Both the position numbers and the translations under genes were made by a program. A stretch of DNA of 64,000 nucleotides from NCBI GenBank assembly GCA_016200845.1, contig JACQDW010000046.1:1-64000 (forward strand), given 5' to 3'. Within the stretch, counting starts at the first letter, position 1, and each line of letters begins with the position of its first letter. This stretch comes from Burkholderiales bacterium. GTDB taxonomy: Bacteria; Pseudomonadota; Gammaproteobacteria; Burkholderiales; Burkholderiaceae_D. Below are positions 1 to 10,121 of this stretch, piece after piece. The notes beneath the pieces are model-generated. The model was not told the DNA's origin and ran no database searches. It saw only the letters and a program-made list of their open reading frames with translations.

Positions 1-54
1 GATCCCGCAGCGAAATGTAGTTGTTTAGCTCGCTATTGAGAACAAAGAGAATTC

Positions 55-681
55 ATGAAAAACGAAACAAACAAATGGCGTGGTTTATATTTGGTGACGC
101 CCAATTGGGATGACACCGCGCGCTTATTGCAGGTGACAGAGCAGGCTTTGGAACGCGGTGTTTGTCTTTTGCAGTATCGCCACAAAACAGCCGATGCGGC
201 TTTGCGCCTGGAGCAGGCGAGTGCTTTGCAGAGCTTGTGCCGACGCTATGGTGTGCCTTTTATCATCAATGACTATCTGGACTTGTGCCAAGCGCTTGAT
301 GCAGATGGTTTGCATGTGGGCGGCACTGATATGTCTGTGGCCGAAGCGCGTGCGCAATTGGGTGTCGATAAAATCGTCGGAGCTTCATGCTATGGTGATT
401 TAGCTCTGGCACAGCGCGCATTTGAAGAGGGAGCGAGCTATATGGCGTTCGGTGGTTTTTACCCTTCTGTTGTAAAAAAATATCCCGTTACCACACCGCA
501 CACGATTGTTACAGAAGCGAAAGCGAGCATACCACTCCCCTTAGTGGTCATAGGTGGAATGAATGCTGTTTTGGCTAAGCCCTTAGTCGAGCAAGGCGCT
601 GATATGGTCGCTGCCATCAGCAGTGTTTATCTGGCGGATGAAGTTGGCATCGCGGTGCAAGGGTTTCGAGACTTGTTTTGA
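55..681 (+). CDS. thiE: Thiamine-phosphate synthase
   Basis: ThiE-like motifs (LLQYRHK, PFIINDYLDL, DGLHVGGTD, VVIGGM). Confidence 0.9.
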   Translation: MKNETNKWRGLYLVTPNWDDTARLLQVTEQALERGVCLLQYRHKTADAALRLEQASALQSLCRRYGVPFIINDYLDLCQALDADGLHVGGTDMSVAEARAQLGVDKIVGASCYGDLALAQRAFEEGASYMAFGGFYPSVVKKYPVTTPHTIVTEAKASIPLPLVVIGGMNAVLAKPLVEQGADMVAAISSVYLADEVGIAVQGFRDLF

Positions 682-800
682 GTTGAGCTCGATAAGACCA
701 GTTGCTGATCAGTGTTGTGTATTCGCGCAAAAAAGCCGCCGCGCATCGGAAAACTATTAAAGTTTACGCACTTTTTTAATGGTAGTGACGCCTTTATTGT

Positions 801-1715
801 ATGATCCTTGGAACGATCAAACCGATCCCCTGTTTAGGTTTTACAAAAATGACTCAATCCACATCAATGGTGGCTGCAATTAATACGAATCGTCGCTTTA
901 TCCTGGAAATGCGCGGGTTTACCGACGCCGAAAAGAATATGCTAGCGTCAACTTTCCGGCTGACTGGCCGTCGCGAAATGTGCTACGTCGAACCGTCCGA
1001 GGGACATCAGCGCGCAGATATTTACCTGATCAATGCGGATAATCCCGAAGAAATAGAGTCTCTTTTACGTCAACAGATTGGCGTTCCTAATTCATATGCT
1101 CCAGCCGTCGTGATTGGACGTACAGCAGTAGAAACGCGCTGGCCTTTTGTTGCCAAGCCTATACATTGGATGCGGTTGTTTGAAAAACTCGATGAAGTGA
1201 TGCAGCGTGCATTACAAGAGCGCGATAAGCGTGCGCAAAAGCGAGTGGAAAGCTGGGATGGCAAGACGTTCCGCCGCTCATGCGATACTAAAGCGCCTCC
1301 CGTGCAAGAAGTGATTCCAGACGCAAAGCGCGAGACAGTTTTAGTCGTTGATGACAGTGCCACCGTGCGTGCTTTCATGCGCATCAAATTATCCCCTTTT
1401 AATTTTGATGTTGATTTTGCGGAGAGCGGTGAAGAGGCTGTTCAGAAGGCGCGCCGCAAACCTTTTACCTGCATTTTCCTCGACATCATGATGCCGGGCA
1501 TCGATGGCTATGAAGTTTGCAAACGCATCAAAGGCAATTCATCGACCAAGAAAACAGCGGTCGTGATGTTGACCAGCAAATCGTCAATGATCGATAAACT
1601 GCGTGCCAATTGGTCGGGCTGCGATGCTTTTCTTAGCAAACCTGTCGCCGAAGACGATTTGCTCGCCACTATCGCCAAATTTCTGCCTAGTGCGCGCGAT
1701 AGCATGAAAGATTAA
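801..1715 (+). CDS. Response regulator with N-terminal receiver-like region and C-terminal REC domain
   Basis: REC motifs VLVVDDSATVRAFMR, CIFLDIMMPGIDGYEVC, VVMLTSKSS; the start may be the internal ATG near 849 (MTQSTS). Confidence 0.8.
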   Translation: MILGTIKPIPCLGFTKMTQSTSMVAAINTNRRFILEMRGFTDAEKNMLASTFRLTGRREMCYVEPSEGHQRADIYLINADNPEEIESLLRQQIGVPNSYAPAVVIGRTAVETRWPFVAKPIHWMRLFEKLDEVMQRALQERDKRAQKRVESWDGKTFRRSCDTKAPPVQEVIPDAKRETVLVVDDSATVRAFMRIKLSPFNFDVDFAESGEEAVQKARRKPFTCIFLDIMMPGIDGYEVCKRIKGNSSTKKTAVVMLTSKSSMIDKLRANWSGCDAFLSKPVAEDDLLATIAKFLPSARDSMKD

Positions 1716-1928
1716 GATCTGTTGATAATCAAAACCCGTCGATATCGAGTCGGGTTTTGATTTTGTTTTGCCTCGCCATTCGCTGATCTTCCTCCGCGGT
1801 AAACTTTTCTTCCATTGTTTACTAAACACACTAAACTAAACTCAATTCCCTGTCTTTAATTGCTCTCAGATATTGAGACGATTAAGATCGTTTTGGTGTT
1901 TTTACCTTCTTCTTGTGTTTAATAAACC

Positions 1929-2927
1929 ATGCCGATCACCATACGCGATTTAGCGAAAGCAACCGGGCTGTCTTTAGGCACGATTTCGCGCGCGCTGAAG
2001 AATCAGGCGGGTTTGACCGAGAGCACGCGTGAGCGCGTGTTTGATGCAGCGCGTTCTTTGGGGTATGACTTATCTAAACTCAAAACTGGGCGCATACGCC
2101 GCATCGCTTTTCTTTTACATCGACAGCACAATACTTTGTCGAGCAGCCCTTTCTTTTCTCCTGTGTTGCATGGTGCCGAAGCGGCATGCCGGCGAGAAGG
2201 CATCGCGCTGTCATTCGTGGCGGTCGGTCCTGCCGAACCAGTGATGGAACAAATCCGCGTGCATCAACCTGATGCGATATTGTGCGCAGGATTTTTTGAG
2301 CCTGAGTTATTGCAGGCTTTGCGGGTGTCGGGCAAACCGATGGTGCTGATTGATATGCAATTGGCGGGCTATACCTCGATTAATCCCGACAACCGCTTGG
2401 GCGGCTATCTGGCGACCCGCCACCTGATCAAAACCGGCCGCAAGCGGATTGCCATGCTGTCTGGACCTGCCGCGCACTACAGCATACAAGAACGGGTGCA
2501 TGGCTTTCGCAAAGCTTTATTCGATTCCAAAATGCTGGCCAATCCCGAGCTGGAAATTGCGATTCCCCATCACGCCAACGAAGAGCAAACCGTCAAGCGT
2601 GCGATGCGCAGTTTGCTGGCCTTGAGCCAGCCTCCCGACGCTGTATTTTGCTACAACGATAGTACCGCTTTGAGCGCGATGCAGACTTGTCTGGAAGCCG
2701 GTTTGAAGATCCCGCATGATATCGCCATCATCGGCTTCGACGACATCAGCGCCGCAGCGAAATCAAATCCGCCTTTGAGTAGCTTGCGCGTCGACAAAGA
2801 AGCGCTGGGCGCAGAAGGCGTCGCCATGTTACTGCGCAAAGCGCAAGATGAAGTCGTCGAAAAAATCCTCAGCGTGCAATTAGTCGTTCGTGAAAGTAGC
2901 ACTGACGATTTGCCTTTGCGTTCTTAA
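1929..2927 (+). CDS. LacI-family transcriptional regulator
   Basis: N-terminal HTH MPITIRDLAKATGLSLGTISRALKNQAGLTESTRERV and periplasmic-binding-like domain. Confidence 0.92.
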   Translation: MPITIRDLAKATGLSLGTISRALKNQAGLTESTRERVFDAARSLGYDLSKLKTGRIRRIAFLLHRQHNTLSSSPFFSPVLHGAEAACRREGIALSFVAVGPAEPVMEQIRVHQPDAILCAGFFEPELLQALRVSGKPMVLIDMQLAGYTSINPDNRLGGYLATRHLIKTGRKRIAMLSGPAAHYSIQERVHGFRKALFDSKMLANPELEIAIPHHANEEQTVKRAMRSLLALSQPPDAVFCYNDSTALSAMQTCLEAGLKIPHDIAIIGFDDISAAAKSNPPLSSLRVDKEALGAEGVAMLLRKAQDEVVEKILSVQLVVRESSTDDLPLRS

Positions 2928-2957
2928 ATCCATTTTCCCCTAGAACCGTTTCCTGTT

Positions 2958-5321
2958 TTGGAGTCGCCTATGTTTACCCGTAAGAATTTGAGTAGCTTGT
3001 CTATTATTGTGATGCTGATGAGCCTCAGTAGCGCTGCCATCAGTGCGCCAGCGACTACGCCGAGCTCATCGTCGCGCCCGGTTGATGCTGTCAATGTCTT
3101 CATAGGCACAGGTGGTGATGGCCACACGTTTCCCGGCGCGACACGACCATTTGGTATGGTGCAATTAAGCCCCGATACGCAAGTACGTCACTTCAAACAG
3201 AGTTATCCCTGGGCGGCCGGTTATCGCTATGAAGACGACAGCATTCTCGGCTTTTCGCACACGCATTTTTCTGGCACCGGACACTCCGATTTAGGTGATG
3301 TGTTGGTGATGCCCTATAGCGGTGAAACCAAGTGGGAACCCGGCTATCCCGAGCGCGCCTTTAGTGGCTATCGCTCGCGTTTTAGTCATCAAGAAGAGCG
3401 TGCCGAGCCCGGCTATTATGCGGTGAAATTGCTTGATCATGAGGTCGATGTCGAGCTGACCGCCAGTGATAGAGTCGGCCTGCATCGCTATCAATTTTCT
3501 AAAGGCGCGAGCGCCAAAATTCTGGTCGATCTGCGTCAAAGTATTTACGACTATAAAAACAAAAATCTGTGGAGCAGCATGCGCGTGCGCAGTTCACAAT
3601 TGGTGACCGGTATGCGTGTTACGCGTGGCTGGGCAGCGGGTCGGCAGCTGTATTTTGCGATGCAATTTTCTCGCCCTTTCTTAAATCGTGACATACAAAA
3701 TCGCGAAGACGCAGTCGAGTATCGCGGCTTTGCTGGCCCCGGCACTGGCGGCAAAGAGAAGATGCAAGTCGAAGGCAAGGGCATCGTCGCTGCTTTTGAT
3801 TTTGGCGTGCCTAGCGACCATACCGTGATGGTGAAAGTAGCGATCTCGGCGGTCAGTGAAGACGGCGCTATCGCTAATCTCTCCGAAATGCCCGACTGGG
3901 ATTTTGCCGCCGAGCGCAGAAAAGCCAGCGCTGCCTGGAACGATGCGCTAGCTGTGGTCGATATTAGTGCGAAGCCAGAGATGCGCACCTTGGCCTACAC
4001 GGCGCTTTATCACAGCATGATGGGGCCGAGTTTGTTTATGGATGTCGATGGTCGTTATCGTGGTGGTGACAATCAAGTGCATCAGGCACACGGTTTTCGT
4101 TTTCACTCGACCTTTTCTTTGTGGGACACTTATCGCGCCTTGCACCCCTTGCTGACGCTATTGCAGCCAGCACAGCGCAATGCCGATTTTGTGCAATCAC
4201 TGGTCGCCTCGCAGCAGCATAGCCCCGATGGCATCTTACCGGTCTGGCAGTTCCACGGATTGGAAACCTGGTGCATGATAGGTTATCACGCAGTCCCTGT
4301 AATCGCCGACGCCTATATGAAAGGCATCACAGGTTTTGATGCCGAAGCAGCTTTGAACGCCATGATCAACAGTGCAGAATACGGCGCTTATGGCGGCTTA
4401 AAACACTATATGAAACTCGGCTATGTGCCCATCGATCTGGAACCAGAAGCCGCCTCCAAAACAGTGGAATATGCCTTCGACGACTGGACCATCGCACGCA
4501 TGGCAGAGAAGATGGGCAAGCTTGATATCGCGCAAAAATTCTATGCCCGTGCGCAAACTTATCGCAATGTGTTCGACACCCAAACAGGCTTTATCCGTGC
4601 CCGTAAATCAACGTGTGAATTCCGCGTTCCCTTCGATCCAGCGATTTCCAACTTTGGCAGTGACTATACCGAAGGCAGTGCCTGGCAATACTCGTGGTAT
4701 ATGCCTCACGATAATGCTGGCTTGAGTCATTTGCTGGGAGGCGATACGGCGGCAGCGGCCAAGATCGATCAAGTGTTCGATGCCAAAGTCGATGAAAAAG
4801 TGTATGCGCACATGGAAGATATTTCCGGTCTGATCGGACACTACGCGCATGGCAACGAGCCCTCGCATCATGTCGCCTATCTCTACAATTATTTTGGCGC
4901 GCCATGGAAGACGCAACAACGCTTGCAGCAAATTGTGAGCTCGCAATATCATGCCAAGCCAGACGGCTTGTCGGGCAATGATGATCTCGGTCAAATGTCG
5001 GCATGGCTGATGTTCACCAGTCTGGGCTTTTATCCTGTCGCGCCGGGCAGCAATGAATACATCATAGGGCGACCCTTTCTCGATCAAGCGGTGCTGACTC
5101 TGCCGAATGGAAAACGCTTCACCATACGCGCAAAAAATTTGAGTGCAGATCATCCGTATGTCGCCAGCGTAAGCTTGAACGGAAAACCCTTGGAGCGCAG
5201 CTTCCTGCGCCATGAAGAAATCATGGCTGGCGGCGAATTAGTCTTCACCATGCAAGCGCAGCCGAATAAGCAATGGGGCAGTGCCAAGAGCGCGCGGCCT
5301 TATACGCAAACGGCGTATTGA
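2958..5321 (+). CDS. GH92-family alpha-mannosidase, secreted
   Basis: GFSHTHFSGTGHSDLGDV, HGNEPSHHVAYLYNYFGAPWKTQ, GNDDLGQMSAWLMFTSLGFYPVAPG; N-terminal signal peptide. Confidence 0.92.
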   Translation: MESPMFTRKNLSSLSIIVMLMSLSSAAISAPATTPSSSSRPVDAVNVFIGTGGDGHTFPGATRPFGMVQLSPDTQVRHFKQSYPWAAGYRYEDDSILGFSHTHFSGTGHSDLGDVLVMPYSGETKWEPGYPERAFSGYRSRFSHQEERAEPGYYAVKLLDHEVDVELTASDRVGLHRYQFSKGASAKILVDLRQSIYDYKNKNLWSSMRVRSSQLVTGMRVTRGWAAGRQLYFAMQFSRPFLNRDIQNREDAVEYRGFAGPGTGGKEKMQVEGKGIVAAFDFGVPSDHTVMVKVAISAVSEDGAIANLSEMPDWDFAAERRKASAAWNDALAVVDISAKPEMRTLAYTALYHSMMGPSLFMDVDGRYRGGDNQVHQAHGFRFHSTFSLWDTYRALHPLLTLLQPAQRNADFVQSLVASQQHSPDGILPVWQFHGLETWCMIGYHAVPVIADAYMKGITGFDAEAALNAMINSAEYGAYGGLKHYMKLGYVPIDLEPEAASKTVEYAFDDWTIARMAEKMGKLDIAQKFYARAQTYRNVFDTQTGFIRARKSTCEFRVPFDPAISNFGSDYTEGSAWQYSWYMPHDNAGLSHLLGGDTAAAAKIDQVFDAKVDEKVYAHMEDISGLIGHYAHGNEPSHHVAYLYNYFGAPWKTQQRLQQIVSSQYHAKPDGLSGNDDLGQMSAWLMFTSLGFYPVAPGSNEYIIGRPFLDQAVLTLPNGKRFTIRAKNLSADHPYVASVSLNGKPLERSFLRHEEIMAGGELVFTMQAQPNKQWGSAKSARPYTQTAY

Positions 5322-5341
5322 GTTTGTTCTGGTGAGAAAAT

Positions 5342-5484
5342 AAAACCCCTCAACGCCGAGACGCCGAGGCGCTGAGTAAAACCTCGAATGAGAGGATACC
5401 CTTTGTATCGATGGTGAAAAGGAGAGTTCGCTTGCTCTTTGTCCGCCTTTCTCAGCGCCTCAGCGCCTCGGCGTTGAGGGGTTT
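5342..5484. repeat. Long inverted repeat (35 bp arms) built from CGCCGAGR micro-repeats
   Basis: aaaacccctcaacgccgagacgccgaggcgctgag ... ctcagcgcctcagcgcctcggcgttgaggggtttt. Confidence 0.85.
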
Positions 5485-5579
5485 TGTCTTTATCGATCCA
5501 CTGACTGAACTGTTAAGTTTGTTCCGCAAAGTAAACTAGGGCACAATGCCCCACGATCTTTTTTATTTGGAGTGCATCC

Positions 5580-6911
5580 ATGAAGTCTCAGCTTGCGATC
5601 AAACTTGGTATCACCTTTTCCTTGATGTTGAACCTGTCGGCACAAGCGCAAAATGTCGAACTGCAAAAGGCGATTGCGCAGAATTATCAGAGTCAATTAC
5701 GGCCTTTGTTCGAGCATTTTCATCAGAACCCTGAGCTCTCTTTTATGGAGACCAATACCTCAGCGCGCCTGGCAAAAGAGTTGCGCGCGATTGGGTATGA
5801 GGTGACCGAAGGCGTGGCAAAAACAGGTGTGGTTGCCATACTCAAAAATGGCCCAGGCCCTCTGGTCATGCTGCGCGCTGATATGGATGGCCTGCCGCTA
5901 GAAGAAAAATCAGGTCTACCGTATGCTTCAAGAGTGCAGCAAAAAGATGGCGAAGGCAAAACGCAATTTGTCATGCACGCCTGCGGCCATGATGTGCACA
6001 TCACCAGCCTGATTGGCACCGCCGTGCAAATGATGGCGCGCCGTGCGCAATGGTCGGGCACCTTGATGTTGATAGGACAGCCAGCAGAAGAGCGCGTCGG
6101 CGGTGCGCTGGCGATGATGAAAGATCAGGTGTGGCAACGCTTTGGCAAACCTGATTATGCCTTAGCGTTTCACGTCGATGCAGGTAGTGAAGCGGGCAAG
6201 ATTACTGCTGTAGAAGGCTCCCCGTACTCTGGTGTAGATACGGTGGAGATTACTGTGCATGGTGTCGGTACGCATGGCGCATATCCACATTTAGGTAAAG
6301 ATCCTGTCGTCATCGCCGCACAAATTGTGCTCGCTCTGCAAACCATCGTCACCCGCGAAGTCGCACCGCGCGAGCCTGCCGTGATTACCGTCGGTTCCTT
6401 CCATGCGGGCACCAAATCGAATATTATTTCTGATCAAGCGAAATTGCAGCTCAGCGTACGCAGCGAAAATAAAGCGACCCGTGCCTTACTTTTGTCCGCC
6501 ATCAAACGTGTCGCCAAACATACCGCGCTCGCCGCTGGATTGCCAGATAGTCTCTTACCCGAAGTGGTCGAAGTCGATACCCCGACACCGCCGACTCTCA
6601 ACGACATTCCATTGACGCAAAGACTCAAAAAAGTCTGGGCAGAGCGCATAGGCAAAGACGCCTTCGCCACCGATAAAATGCGCGACGGCATGGGCGCAGA
6701 AGACTTCCCCTTTTTCACCAGCGAGCCATATATCCCTAGCGTCTATTTCTCCATAGGCGGGACACCAAAAGAAGATTTCGACAAAGAGAAAAGTGGCGGC
6801 ACAAAAGTACCGGGACACCACAGCCCCCTCTTCAAAATCACACCAGAACCAGCGATACGCGCAGGGGTGGAAGCGAGCGTGGTGGCGCTGATGGATTTAC
6901 TCAAAAAGTAG
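5580..6911 (+). CDS. M20-family amidohydrolase/peptidase, predicted exported
   Basis: LRADMDGLPLEEKSGLPYAS, MHACGHDVH, GMGAEDFPFF motifs; N-terminal signal peptide. Confidence 0.9.
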   Translation: MKSQLAIKLGITFSLMLNLSAQAQNVELQKAIAQNYQSQLRPLFEHFHQNPELSFMETNTSARLAKELRAIGYEVTEGVAKTGVVAILKNGPGPLVMLRADMDGLPLEEKSGLPYASRVQQKDGEGKTQFVMHACGHDVHITSLIGTAVQMMARRAQWSGTLMLIGQPAEERVGGALAMMKDQVWQRFGKPDYALAFHVDAGSEAGKITAVEGSPYSGVDTVEITVHGVGTHGAYPHLGKDPVVIAAQIVLALQTIVTREVAPREPAVITVGSFHAGTKSNIISDQAKLQLSVRSENKATRALLLSAIKRVAKHTALAAGLPDSLLPEVVEVDTPTPPTLNDIPLTQRLKKVWAERIGKDAFATDKMRDGMGAEDFPFFTSEPYIPSVYFSIGGTPKEDFDKEKSGGTKVPGHHSPLFKITPEPAIRAGVEASVVALMDLLKK

Positions 6912-6921
6912 ATGATCGTAG

Positions 6922-6939
6922 GGCGGGTTGCAACCCGCC
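6922..6939. terminator. Perfect 18 bp palindrome between convergent genes (REP/terminator-like)
   Basis: ggcgggttgcaacccgcc between the M20 peptidase stop (6911) and the TonB receptor stop (6950). Confidence 0.5.
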
Positions 6940-6949
6940 ACCACGCAAC

Positions 6950-8916
6950 TTAAAAACCGTGATCAAACGTCAAACGCAATTGACGGTAAGAGCGAAACTT
7001 CGACGTTTGCCAGATTTCGCCATCGGCGTTAAACCATTGCATCAGGTTTTCGCTTTGGCGATTGAGTAGATTGTCGATGGCAAAGCGTAGCTTGGTTTTG
7101 TGAGTGAATTTCCACAGTGTGTACAGGTCTAAATCGACTGAGCTGTGTGGAGAAAGTCGTTGATTAAGTATTGAATATTAAGATCGACGCGCTTGCTGAT
7201 TGCGTCGCCAGCATTCACGACTTGTCGCCACCAGAATTGATCAATGATTTTAGCCTGCATACGATGAAGGTCTGTAATTTCTCGCACAATAGCCTTTACG
7301 CTGTAGGCAAATTCCTGGGCATCATTGTGCTCGTAACTGGCCTCGAACGACCAAGCGAGTTCGGGCTTTAACATTGGGTTGCCACGTACACTGGGATTTT
7401 GTTCCGAGTTATTGGGAAGTACGAATCTTGGATGAACTAAGAAAAAATTCCCCGGAGCTTTGAAGGTGCGAGAGACACCAACCCGTAACCGATCTGAATT
7501 CTCAGAATTGAGTTGCCATAGTGTTTGTATGATGGGGCTCCATACACTTGACGTATTTTGGGCTGCAATCTGCTCACTACCTTCACTGGATACATTCACG
7601 TTCTCCCAGCGCAGGCCGAAATAGGCGGAAGATTCCTTACGAAATTTCCATTCGTCTTGTACAAAGGCGGCGTAGTTATTGACGACGGAATGGGTAGCCT
7701 GATGTTTAACGCTATCGCCAATTAGTTCGGGCGGCGTGTTGATAACTGTAAGTTCCTGATTGCGTTCGTTACGATTATTAACGCTCGAAAGCGTGATCCC
7801 GCCAACGATGTCATGTTCTTCATTGCTAGGTGCTGTTAACTTAAGTGAAGTAGCGACCCGGTTTTCTAGCTCATGCAAATAAACCTGTCGGGCAAATAGC
7901 AAGTGTTCTTGTAGGTCGAAATTACTGTCTTTGTCGCGAAAATTGCTGCGTCTCCCAGATAAATTGATGCTGAAATCTAGTTTGGTTGCTTCGCCTAGTT
8001 TGTCTAAGAGCTTGATCGTGGTGCCACTATTCACGTCTTGAAGTTGATTGTTTCGTCGTATGTGTGGATATGGCAGCGGATCACCTTTTTGAAAGGTATA
8101 TGTTTCTCTAGCAGTATTCTTTCCATCGCTGGTCAGAAGATGACTCGTCACTTTGAGATTAAAGCCATCTGGTTTTCTATATTGAATAACCGGGTTGATA
8201 GAGAAGCTCTGTATCGGATATTCAGATTTGTCAGCGCGAGAATATTCACGCACCGGTTCATTTTTTAGATCGCGTTCATAGGTGTGAGAGTCACCCAATG
8301 AAGACGAGACATACTGCCTCGCCGACGCGGTAATCGAGTACGACCAATTATCCCATTTGTCCGAACTAGTCCAACTAATTTGCGGCGTAGTTTTCGTTTC
8401 GTGTGAAAGCGCAAGTGTGAGATTGTTCTGCTTACTCTGCGGCACCTTCTTCAAAATAATATTGATCGTCCCAGCTACGCCCTGACTGCTAAATTCCGCA
8501 CTGCCCAAGCGATAGATCTCTACGCGTTCTATGCTTTGCATGGGAATGTCGTTGATGCTGATGCCGCGTGGTGGTTCGCCATCGACCAGAATTTGCGTGT
8601 AGCCGCTGTTTAAACCGGGCAATTGCATCACGCCTTTGACCACGATTACGCCAGGCACACGCTTCATCGCTTCGGTGATGTTGGTGTCGCCATAGCGGAT
8701 TAAGTCGGCATTGCTGACGATGCTTTTGGCGGCGGCATCGCGTCGTTGATTTTCGACTTCGCTCTTGGCCTTAACTTCGATCTCTTGTGTTTTTGTTTTA
8801 TCGCTGTCTTGTTTGACGCTGGGTGCCGCTGCTTGATTTTGTGCTGCTGTTGGCTGGGTAAAAGTGATGGCAGCAGCTAGCAATGCGCAAGGCAAAAGTG
8901 ACTTGTGACTGGACAT
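6950..8916 (-). pseudogene. TonB-dependent receptor with a frameshift near 7156-7166
   Basis: ORF 7129..8916 has signal peptide, plug and beta-barrel; the missing barrel C-terminus (SVDLDLYTLWKFTHKTKLRFAIDNLLNRQSENLMQWFNADGEIWQTSKFRSYRQLRLTFDHGF*) is in another minus-strand frame at 6950..~7155. Confidence 0.8.
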
Positions 8917-9013
8917 GAGAATTTGAAAAAATTAGCAAGCGGACATTGTCGCGGCGGCTTAACTTAGTGTCAATCGTTTAATCGTTTCAGTATATCGCTG
9001 TGTCGTTAGCGAC

Positions 9014-9667
9014 CTACACCACTTCATCCAAAGCACACACATCCAAATGCCCACGCTCGCCCCAGTTGATCAGGTTAAATTGCCCGTCTTGAATGTGAAA
9101 ACGATTGATGCTGGCGTTGTAGATGGTGATGCTGCGCTCGGCGTTGAGTGGGAGTTGCATGGCTTCTCGATAGGCGCATTCGAGCACGCCGCCGTGGGCG
9201 ACGATGGCGATGGTTTTGCCTTCAAATTGCTTGGCATAGTGGCGTAGGCAATCGATAGTCCGTTGATGAAATTCGCGTATGCTTTCGCCGCGATTATTCG
9301 GCTCGTCTGGCTTTGCTGGGAAGTGAAAATCGGGGTCGCGTTGTCGCCATTGTGCGTATTCTTCGGGATAAAGTTCAGGCAGTTCGCTATACAGCTTGCC
9401 TTCAAAATCGCCAAAGCAGCGTTCGCGTAATTGTGGATCTAGGCGCGTGGGCAAAGCTTGCAGGCGCGCGATTTCGCCTGCGGTTTGCACGGCGCGTTGT
9501 AAGTCGCTGGAGAGAATGGCGGCGAGCTTTTCGCCTTCTAAAGCAGAAGCTAAAGCTTTAGCCTGACGCCGACCTTCGGCGTTCAAGGGAATATCGAGAT
9601 GCCCTTGCAAGCGTCGCACCGCGTTCCATGCAGTTTCGCCGTGGCGTATCAATAAAATCTGGGTCAT
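9014..9667 (-). CDS. Histidine phosphatase family protein (phosphoglycerate mutase-like)
   Basis: ILLIRHGETAWN, VAHGGVLE. Confidence 0.9.
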   Translation of the reverse strand: MTQILLIRHGETAWNAVRRLQGHLDIPLNAEGRRQAKALASALEGEKLAAILSSDLQRAVQTAGEIARLQALPTRLDPQLRERCFGDFEGKLYSELPELYPEEYAQWRQRDPDFHFPAKPDEPNNRGESIREFHQRTIDCLRHYAKQFEGKTIAIVAHGGVLECAYREAMQLPLNAERSITIYNASINRFHIQDGQFNLINWGERGHLDVCALDEVV

Positions 9668-9677
9668 TGATACATCC

Positions 9678-10121
9678 TTACACTTTACTCTGCAGCCAAA
9701 ACGTCACCGGTCCGTCATTACACAAGCTGACCTTCATGTCAGCACCAAATTGCCCGGTCTCGACTTGGCTATGTTTGTTTTTGGCTTGCGTCACAAAATA
9801 GTCGAACAATTGCTTGCCTAATTCAGGTGCGGCTGCGGGAGTGAACGAGGGGCGTGTGCCCGATTGGGTATCGGCGGCTAAGGTGAATTGCGGCACTAAG
9901 AGTAAGCCGCCTTGCACATCTGTGACGCTGCGATTCATCTTGCCAGCGTCGTCGCTAAACACGCGGTAGCTCAGTAATTTATTCAGCAATTGATCCGCGT
10001 GTTTTTCGGTGTCGTTACGCTCGGCGCACAGCAAGACCATCAGCCCGGCCTCAATTGCGCCTGTCGTCACACCATCGACGACGACATTGGCGTGGCTGAC
10101 TCTTTGTAATAAAGCGATCAT
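9678..10121 (-). CDS. dtd: D-aminoacyl-tRNA deacylase
   Basis: [43 protein letters not shown]. Confidence 0.93.
   Translation of the reverse strand: MIALLQRVSHANVVVDGVTTGAIEAGLMVLLCAERNDTEKHADQLLNKLLSYRVFSDDAGKMNRSVTDVQGGLLLVPQFTLAADTQSGTRPSFTPAAAPELGKQLFDYFVTQAKNKHSQVETGQFGADMKVSLCNDGPVTFWLQSKV

Noticed and set aside
4608-5213. 201-aa minus-strand ORF inside the GH92 gene
   Set aside because: Antisense to strongly conserved GH92 motifs, no recognisable domain; codon-bias artefact.
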